Shown here: piece by piece, positions 59,087-64,000 of the stretch
How the letters are laid out: every line of letters begins with the position of its first letter
Position numbering within the stretch: position 1 is the first letter of the stretch
NCBI RefSeq assembly: GCF_001806325.1
Contig: NZ_CP017580.1
Coordinates: forward strand, 1,736,001 to 1,800,000
Length of the DNA: 64,000 nt
Direction: 5' to 3'
DNA from: Curtobacterium sp. BH-2-1-1
GTDB taxonomy: Bacteria; Actinomycetota; Actinomycetes; Actinomycetales; Microbacteriaceae
Notes under the pieces: generated by a model
What the model was told of the DNA's origin: nothing
The model's input: the letters and a program-made list of their open reading frames with translations, nothing else
Databases searched by the model: none
Position numbers and translations under genes: made by a program

Positions 59087-60277
59087 TCAGGCGCGGGCGG
59101 CGACCACCAGCCCGCGGTGGCGGTGGACCGCCCAGACCGTCAGGGCGAACCCGACCAGGACCGCGCCGCCCGCGGTGACCGCGGTCCACCCGCCGGCGTT
59201 CCAGAGCACCGAGGCGAGTGCCGAGCCGATCGCCCCGCCGATGAAGTTCGCGGTGACGAACGCGGTGTTGAGTCGGCTGCGCGCCGCCGGGTCGATCGCG
59301 AAGAGCCGGGTCTGGTTGAGGACGTTCGTCGCCTGCACACCGACGTCCAGCAGGACGACCGCGACGAGGACGACCACGATCGACCGCGCTCCGAGGCCCG
59401 CGACCACGAGTGAGACGAGCACGACGGCGATCGCCGCACCGGTCACCGGCACGGAGACCCCGCGGTCGTGCAGCCGACCGACCCGCTGCGCGGCGACCGC
59501 CCCGGCGAGCCCGGCCAGACCGACGAGCCCGATCGCGCTCGTGGAGTACCCGAACGGCTCGGCGCTGAGCAGGAACGTCAGCGCGGTCCAGAACATCGTG
59601 AAGACGGCGAACATCGCGGAGCTGATGACGAGGGTCACCCGCACGGCCCGGTGCGCGGCGACGGCACGGAACACCGAGGCGATGAGCGTCGGGTACCGCA
59701 CCCGGTCGCGCCGGTCGAGCTCGGGGATCACCCGCCGGAGCAGCACGGCGAACAGCAGGGCCGCGACGGCGGCGACGACGTAGATCGCGCGCCAGCCGAA
59801 CGCGTCCGCGACGAGCCCGCTGACCGTCCGCGACACGAGGATGCCGGTGAGCACCCCGGAGGCGATCGTGCCCACCACCCGCCCGCGGGCCGAGGGATCG
59901 GCGAGGTCTCCGGCCAGCGGGATGAGCAGCTGCCCGGCGACGGTGGTGAGGCCGACGAGCGCGAGCGCCACCAGCAGCACGGCGAACGACGGGGCCACGG
60001 CGGCGAACAGCAGCGCGACCGCGGACGCGACGAGCACCCCGGGGATCAGGCGTCGTCGGTCGAGCACGTCGCCGAGCGGCACCACGAGCAGGATGCCCAG
60101 CGCGTACCCGACCTGGGTGAGCGTGACGAGCAGCCCGGCGACCGCGGCGGACGTCCCGAGCGAGGACGCGATGTCGTCGAGGAGCGGCTGCGCCCAGTAG
60201 AGGTTGCCGACGGCCGCGCCCCCGGCGACCGCGAACAGCAGTGTGCGGGCGGGCGTCATCCCCGCACGGGCGGTCAC
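59087..60277 (-). CDS. MFS transporter (DHA1-like exporter)
   Basis: A 396-residue transporter with 12 helices. VGNLYWAQPLLDDIASSLG (helix 1-2), GYALGILLVVPLGDVLDRRR (motif A), GQLLIPLAGDLADPSARGRVVGTIASGVLTGI (helices 4-5) are typical of the YdhP-like proton-driven efflux group. GTG 60277 is chosen because it overlaps the small upstream gene's stop (GTGA); ATG 60259 is alternative. It is the last gene of a three-gene operon under the XRE regulator. Confidence 0.92.
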   Translation of the reverse strand: MTARAGMTPARTLLFAVAGGAAVGNLYWAQPLLDDIASSLGTSAAVAGLLVTLTQVGYALGILLVVPLGDVLDRRRLIPGVLVASAVALLFAAVAPSFAVLLVALALVGLTTVAGQLLIPLAGDLADPSARGRVVGTIASGVLTGILVSRTVSGLVADAFGWRAIYVVAAVAALLFAVLLRRVIPELDRRDRVRYPTLIASVFRAVAAHRAVRVTLVISSAMFAVFTMFWTALTFLLSAEPFGYSTSAIGLVGLAGLAGAVAAQRVGRLHDRGVSVPVTGAAIAVVLVSLVVAGLGARSIVVVLVAVVLLDVGVQATNVLNQTRLFAIDPAARSRLNTAFVTANFIGGAIGSALASVLWNAGGWTAVTAGGAVLVGFALTVWAVHRHRGLVVAARA

Positions 60278-60480
60278 GGACGCCGCCGGAAGAGCTCCGC
60301 GAGGTGCCACGGCCCCGGTGCGAGTCGGACGGCCGCCTCGGCGCGGATGCGGTCCTCGCGCGCGCGGTCGCGTGTGAGTTCCTCGATCTCGCGCTCGGCA
60401 CGCAGGCGGAACCGGACGCGCTCGAGGAACGTCAGCGGCTCCGCGGGGCGGGCGGTCCGGATCGAGTCGGTCTCGCTCAT
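60274..60480 (-). CDS. Small charged helical protein (68 aa)
   Basis: A 68-residue, highly charged protein. FLERVRFRLRAEREIEELTRDRAREDRIRAEAAVRL is one long helix with heptad-like Leu/Ile and dense Arg/Glu, so it may form a coiled coil. It is wedged by two overlaps, ATGA with the XRE regulator upstream and GTGA with the MFS gene downstream, which supports it being translated. No family is recognised. Confidence 0.65.
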   Translation of the reverse strand: MSETDSIRTARPAEPLTFLERVRFRLRAEREIEELTRDRAREDRIRAEAAVRLAPGPWHLAELFRRRP

Positions 60481-61349
60481 GCGTCCTCCGTCTCCGGGAC
60501 GGCGGCGACGGTGGTCGCCGCGAGGTTGGCGAGGAGCTGCAGGCGCTCCTCGGACGGCGAGCCGGGCTCCGCGCCGTAGACGATGAGCGTCAGCCCGGTG
60601 TCCGTGACGAGCTCCATCGTCTCGTACGTCAGGTCGAGGTCGCCGACCTCGGGGTGGTGCACGTGCTTGATGCCGGACCGGTGCCGCATCACGTCGTGCG
60701 CGGCCCAGCGCTGGCGGAACTCCTCGCTGCGGGTGGAGAGCTCCCCGATGAGGTCCGTCAGCCCGCGGTCGTACGGGGACCGGGCGGCCTCGGCACGGAG
60801 CACGGCGACCATGTCACCGGTCACGCTGTCCCAGTCGCGCCAGAACTCGCGACCGCGGGGGTCGAGGAAGGCGAAGCGCGCGGTGTTCGGGGTACCGGAC
60901 GGGTCGAGGAAGAGTGGTGCGTAGACCGCACGGGCGAGGGCGTTGCCGGCCAGGAAGTCCGACCGGCCGTTCCGCACCCACGCGGGAGCGGTCATCGAGT
61001 CGAGCACCCGCTGCACGTTCGGCCGGACCTTCGACGTCGGGGTCTTCCGACGCGTCGTCGCCGAGGCGTTCTGCGCACGGGCGAGGTCGAACAGGTGCGC
61101 GTGCTCGGCGTCGTCGAGCCGGAGCGCCCGGGACAACGATCCGAGGACGCTCTCGGACACCCCGGTGAGGTTCCCCCGCTCGAGGCGGATGTAGTAGTCG
61201 ACGCTCATGCCCGCGATGAGGGCGAGTTCCTCGCGGCGAAGGCCCTTCACCCGTCGCGCGCCGCCGAAGTCGGGCAGCCCGACCTGCTGCGGCGTGACGC
61301 GCTCGCGGCGGGTGCGGAGGAAGTCGCGGACTTCGTCTCTCGTGTCCAT
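60477..61349 (-). CDS. XRE regulator with MmyB-like ligand domain, copy 1
   Basis: A 290-residue regulator. N-terminal HTH (RVKGLRREELALIAGMSVDYYIRLERG, the actinobacterial TIPIC-like motif) and a C-terminal MmyB/MLTR-type PAS-like ligand domain (VRNGRSDFLAGNALARAVYAPLF; RHRSGIKHVHHPEVGDLDLTYETMELV). It controls by effector binding the genes it precedes: the small coiled protein and the MFS exporter. Divergent from the aldo/keto reductase. Confidence 0.93.
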   Translation of the reverse strand: MDTRDEVRDFLRTRRERVTPQQVGLPDFGGARRVKGLRREELALIAGMSVDYYIRLERGNLTGVSESVLGSLSRALRLDDAEHAHLFDLARAQNASATTRRKTPTSKVRPNVQRVLDSMTAPAWVRNGRSDFLAGNALARAVYAPLFLDPSGTPNTARFAFLDPRGREFWRDWDSVTGDMVAVLRAEAARSPYDRGLTDLIGELSTRSEEFRQRWAAHDVMRHRSGIKHVHHPEVGDLDLTYETMELVTDTGLTLIVYGAEPGSPSEERLQLLANLAATTVAAVPETEDA

Positions 61350-61436
61350 GTCCTCCACGGTAGGTCCGATCGACGGGTCGGAGCAGGGGCTGCTGGTACC
61401 CGTCAGGCCGGTCCGGGCGGTCGTAGCGTCGTGGAC

Positions 61437-62321
61437 ATGGACACACTCACCCTCAACAACGGACTCGAGATCCCCGCGATCGGGTTCGGCGTCTTCCAGA
61501 GCGCGCCGGCCGAGACGGTCGACGCCGTGCGCACCGCGCTCGAGACCGGGTACCGCCACATCGACACCGCCGCCGCGTACGGCAACGAGCGCGAGGTCGG
61601 CGAGGGCATCCGCGCCTCGGGTGTCGACCGCGACGAGATCGTCGTCGAGACGAAGATCTGGGTCTCCGACTACGGCCTCGACGAGACCCTGCACGCGTTC
61701 GACAAGGCGACCGGCAAGCTCGGCTTCGACCACGTCGACGTCCTGATCCTGCACCAGCCCGCACCCGACCGCTTCGAGCGGACCATCGCGGCGTACCGGG
61801 CGCTCGAGCGGCTGTACGCCGAGGGCCGAGTCGGCGCGATCGGCGTGAGCAACTTCATGCCGCACCACCTCCGGTCGCTCCTCGACGCCACGGACGTGAT
61901 CCCGGCGCTCAACCAGGTCGAGCTGCACCCGTACTTCACGCAGCCGGACGTGCAGCGCGCCGACGCCGAGCACGGCATCCTCGACCAGGCGTGGTCGCCG
62001 ATCGGCGGCATCACCTTCTACCCGGGTTGGGGCGACGAGCGGGTCAGCGTGCTCGACGACCCGACGATCCGGGCCATCGGCGAGGCGCACGGCAAGACCC
62101 CGGCGCAGGTGATGCTCCGGTGGCACGTGCAGCAGGGCCGCAACGCGATCCCGAAGTCCACGAACCCCGGGCGCATCGCCGAGAACTTCGACGTGTTCGA
62201 CTTCGTGCTCTCCGACGACGAGCTCGCAGCGCTCGACGCCCTCGACACCGGTCGTCGCGGCGGGCCGGACCCGGACGGGACCGACACGAGCCGCTTCGAA
62301 CGGGTGATCCCGGAGGCCTGA
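61437..62321 (+). CDS. Aldo/keto reductase
   Basis: A 294-residue reductase of the 2,5-diketo-gluconate reductase type. GYRHIDTAAAYGNEREVG (Asp, Tyr), VVETKIWV (Lys), DVLILHQPAP (His), VGAIGVSNF, NQVELHPYF and IPKSTNPGRIAENF are all present, so it is probably active with NADPH. It lies between two XRE regulators of the same family, both divergent or convergent, and is probably regulated by the first. It is followed by a REP-like copy. Confidence 0.95.
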   Translation: MDTLTLNNGLEIPAIGFGVFQSAPAETVDAVRTALETGYRHIDTAAAYGNEREVGEGIRASGVDRDEIVVETKIWVSDYGLDETLHAFDKATGKLGFDHVDVLILHQPAPDRFERTIAAYRALERLYAEGRVGAIGVSNFMPHHLRSLLDATDVIPALNQVELHPYFTQPDVQRADAEHGILDQAWSPIGGITFYPGWGDERVSVLDDPTIRAIGEAHGKTPAQVMLRWHVQQGRNAIPKSTNPGRIAENFDVFDFVLSDDELAALDALDTGRRGGPDPDGTDTSRFERVIPEA

Positions 62322-62334
62322 CGCGACCCGGTGG

Positions 62335-62377
62335 GGCCTGGAGGCGCGGTGCGGGCCGGCACCGTCCCTCCAGTCCC
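62335..62377. repeat. REP-like palindrome, copy E (diverged)
   Basis: Outer arms CTGGAGG and CCTCCAG, inner CGGTGC/GCACCG around GGGCCG: the same centre as the other copies with compensating changes in the outer arms. It lies between the convergent aldo/keto reductase and XRE regulator. Confidence 0.75.
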
Positions 62378-62399
62378 GCAGGTGGCCGCGACCACCGCG

Positions 62400-63278
62400 T
62401 CAGACGCGCTCGCGCGCACGCTCCACGATGCGCTCCGTCGCCGCCCACGAGGCGAGCAGCCGCAGCGCGTCCGCCGTCGGGCTCCCGGGCGTCGCCGGGT
62501 AGATCGTCAGCGCGAGCCCCGGGTCCTCGGTGAGCTCGAGCGTCTGGAAGTGCAGCTCGAGCGGACCGACCACCGCGTGCCGGAACGACTTCACCCCCGC
62601 GTAGTGCCGCCGGACGTCGTGCGCCGCCCAGAGCGCGCGGAAGTCGTCGCTCCGCATCGAGAGCTCGCCGATCAGCGCCGCGAGCCCGGGGTCGTTCGGC
62701 GTCCGCCCGGCCTCGCGCCGGAGGATCGCGACGTTCGTGTGCGCCGCGCGCTGCCAGTCGAGGTAGAAGTTCCGTGCCTGCGGGTCGAGGAAGATGAACC
62801 GCGAGAAGTTGCAGGGCCGTGCGCTCGCCGCGACGAGGTCCGAGTGCATCGCCCAGCCGAGCGTGTTCGCGGCGACGATGTCCTGTCGGTTGTTGACGAT
62901 CATCGCGGGGGCGTCGGCGATGGCGTCGAGCAGGTACTGGAGCTCCGGGCGCACCGCCGCCACCGGTGTGACCGCGGCGGCACGGCGGGGCGTGGCGTTC
63001 TGGTGGCGGGCGAGGTCGCGCAGGTGCTCGTGCTCGGCCGGGTCGAGGTGGAGCGCGCCCGCGATGGCGTCGAGCACGCTGTCCGAGACGCCCTGCAGGT
63101 TCCCGCGCTCGAGCCGGGTGTAGTAGTCGATGCTCACGCCGGCCAGCCGGGCGACCTCCTCGCGGCGCAGCCCGGTGACGCGGCGGCGGGTGCCGAACGT
63201 CTCGACGCCGGCCTGCTCCGGTGTGATGCGGGCGCGGCGACCGGAGAGGAAGTCGCGGGCTTCGTCGCGGTGGTCCAT
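62400..63278 (-). CDS. XRE regulator with MmyB-like ligand domain, copy 2
   Basis: A 292-residue paralogue of the regulator at 60477-61349: RRVTGLRREEVARLAGVSIDYYTRLERG as HTH and IVNNRQDIVAANTLGWAMHSDL, RHYAGVKSFRHAVVGPLELHFQTLELT as the ligand domain. Both carry the DYY-RLERG signature. Its target may be itself or the sugar dehydrogenase upstream; none is divergent on the other strand within the window. Regulated ligand unknown. Confidence 0.93.
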   Translation of the reverse strand: MDHRDEARDFLSGRRARITPEQAGVETFGTRRRVTGLRREEVARLAGVSIDYYTRLERGNLQGVSDSVLDAIAGALHLDPAEHEHLRDLARHQNATPRRAAAVTPVAAVRPELQYLLDAIADAPAMIVNNRQDIVAANTLGWAMHSDLVAASARPCNFSRFIFLDPQARNFYLDWQRAAHTNVAILRREAGRTPNDPGLAALIGELSMRSDDFRALWAAHDVRRHYAGVKSFRHAVVGPLELHFQTLELTEDPGLALTIYPATPGSPTADALRLLASWAATERIVERARERV

Positions 63279-63373
63279 GCCGGTCACGGTACTTCGGCTG
63301 GGCGGGGGCGAGCGAGGTGCTGCCGGAACCCCCGTGCTGGGTCCTCGTGCTGGTCGGGGTCCGTCGGTCGGGC

Positions 63374-64000
63374 TCAGCTCGTCGCGAGCGGCACCGACAC
63401 GATCCGGTCGTCGCCGTCCGTCGGGTCGCCACGCCCGTCGGTGTTGTTCGTGACGAACCACAGGGCACCCTCGGGACCCTCGAGCACCGTGCGGATGCGG
63501 CCGAAGTCCTCCGCGAAGTACTCGGTCGACGTCGAGGGGGCGTCGGCCGGCACAGCCCTGACGACCTCGCCCTGGAGGTTCGCGATGAACACCGTGTCGT
63601 CGATCACCGCCAGGCCGCTCGGCGAGGCGTCGTCGGTGGCCCACTGCTGCACGGGGTCGACGAAGCCCTTGCTCGTGCCGCCGGTACCCTCGACCTCGGG
63701 CCAGCCGTAGTCCCGGCCCTTCTCGATGACGTTGAGCTCGTCCCAGGTGTCCTGCCCGAACTCCGACGCGAACATCGTGCCGTCGGCCGTCCACCCCATG
63801 CCCTGCACGTTCCGGTGGCCGAGGCTCCACACCGGGGACCCGGGGAACGGGTTGCCGCCGGGGACCTGGCCGTCCGGGGTCAGCCGCAGGATCTTCCCCG
63901 CGAGCGAGTCCCGGTCCTGCGCGTCCGAACCGGTACCGGCGTCGCCGACGCTCGCGTAGAGCATGCCGTCCGGGCCGAACGCGATCCGCCCGCCGTTGTG
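63374..64000 (-). CDS. PQQ-dependent sugar dehydrogenase-like protein, C-terminal part
   Basis: The final 208 residues of a gene that starts outside the window. Beta-propeller repeats of the glucose/sorbosone dehydrogenase family are clear: HNGGRIAFGPDGMLYASVGDAG, DSLAGKILRLTPDG, SLGHRNVQGMGW, and MFASEFGQDTWDELNVIEKGRDYGWP. These enzymes oxidise aldoses using PQQ and are usually secreted or membrane-anchored. The missing N-terminus should hold the signal and first blades. Confidence 0.9.
   Translation of the reverse strand, partial: HNGGRIAFGPDGMLYASVGDAGTGSDAQDRDSLAGKILRLTPDGQVPGGNPFPGSPVWSLGHRNVQGMGWTADGTMFASEFGQDTWDELNVIEKGRDYGWPEVEGTGGTSKGFVDPVQQWATDDASPSGLAVIDDTVFIANLQGEVVRAVPADAPSTSTEYFAEDFGRIRTVLEGPEGALWFVTNNTDGRGDPTDGDDRIVSVPLATS

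Noticed and set aside
1..64000. CRISPR arrays, tRNA and rRNA genes
   Set aside because: No regularly spaced repeats and no T-loop signature with flanking acceptor stem were recognised on either strand by eye.

Overview
The window is high-GC actinobacterial chromosome. The start carries the CCA-adding enzyme tail, then rpsF-ssb-rpsR-rplI-dnaB. The cysteine-free bS18, frequent GTG starts, ATGA/GTGA overlaps and a mycothiol-type arsenate reductase fit the family Microbacteriaceae. A Curtobacterium-like genome is my best guess from overall protein character, not from a database match. No rRNA, tRNA or CRISPR array was recognised.

Layout. (1) 1-4012 is conserved core: ribosomal/replication genes, a hairpin leader before rpsF, a strong terminator after rplI, and a dense cluster of DnaA boxes between rplI and dnaB. 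(2) 4229-10103 is accessory DNA: a DUF6414-like protein coupled to a Clp-type AAA+ ATPase, an XRE-ImmA/IrrE regulator paired with a PIN-like protein, a small HTH protein, and decayed sequence. (3) 10782-17374 is the core of a Tn7-like transposon: TnsA, two tiny overlapping ORFs, TnsB, TnsC and TniQ. Its ends were not resolved. (4) 17438-19979 holds an AbiEi-like/DNA-binding pair and a divergent metallophosphoesterase. (5) 20414-26456 is an arsenic-resistance island: ArsR, a CoA-disulfide-reductase-like flavoprotein, an arsenite permease, two mechanistically different ArsC enzymes, an ArsO-like flavoprotein and an ArsN-like acetyltransferase. (6) 27268-31303 is a cluster of five mostly uncharacterised genes that looks like a defence locus. 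It contains a HIRAN-like membrane protein, a zinc-ribbon protein with a HEPN-like motif, a TIR-like (CAP12-type) predicted NAD-binding protein, another zinc-ribbon protein and a membrane protein. Together with the DUF6414/AAA+ pair this is the best candidate for an undescribed system.

(7) 31.6-38.9 kb carries small single genes (2H phosphoesterase, GNAT, AKR/MerR, Nudix, hydrolase, secreted protein). A short palindromic motif recurs between them, and two genes are broken. (8) 38.9-64 kb looks like ordinary chromosome rich in regulator/enzyme pairs: MarR/VOC, MarR/flavin monooxygenase, MerR/SDR, PadR/DUF1048/ABC exporter, and two XRE-MmyB-like regulators flanking an aldo/keto reductase. Five copies of a 44-bp REP-like palindrome sit between genes here and none was seen in the accessory part. 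The window ends inside a PQQ-dependent sugar dehydrogenase-like gene.

Most accessory genes are arranged as compact, translationally coupled operons, and many regulators have a visible dyad operator at their own promoter. All functions are inferred from motifs read by eye; no database search was run.
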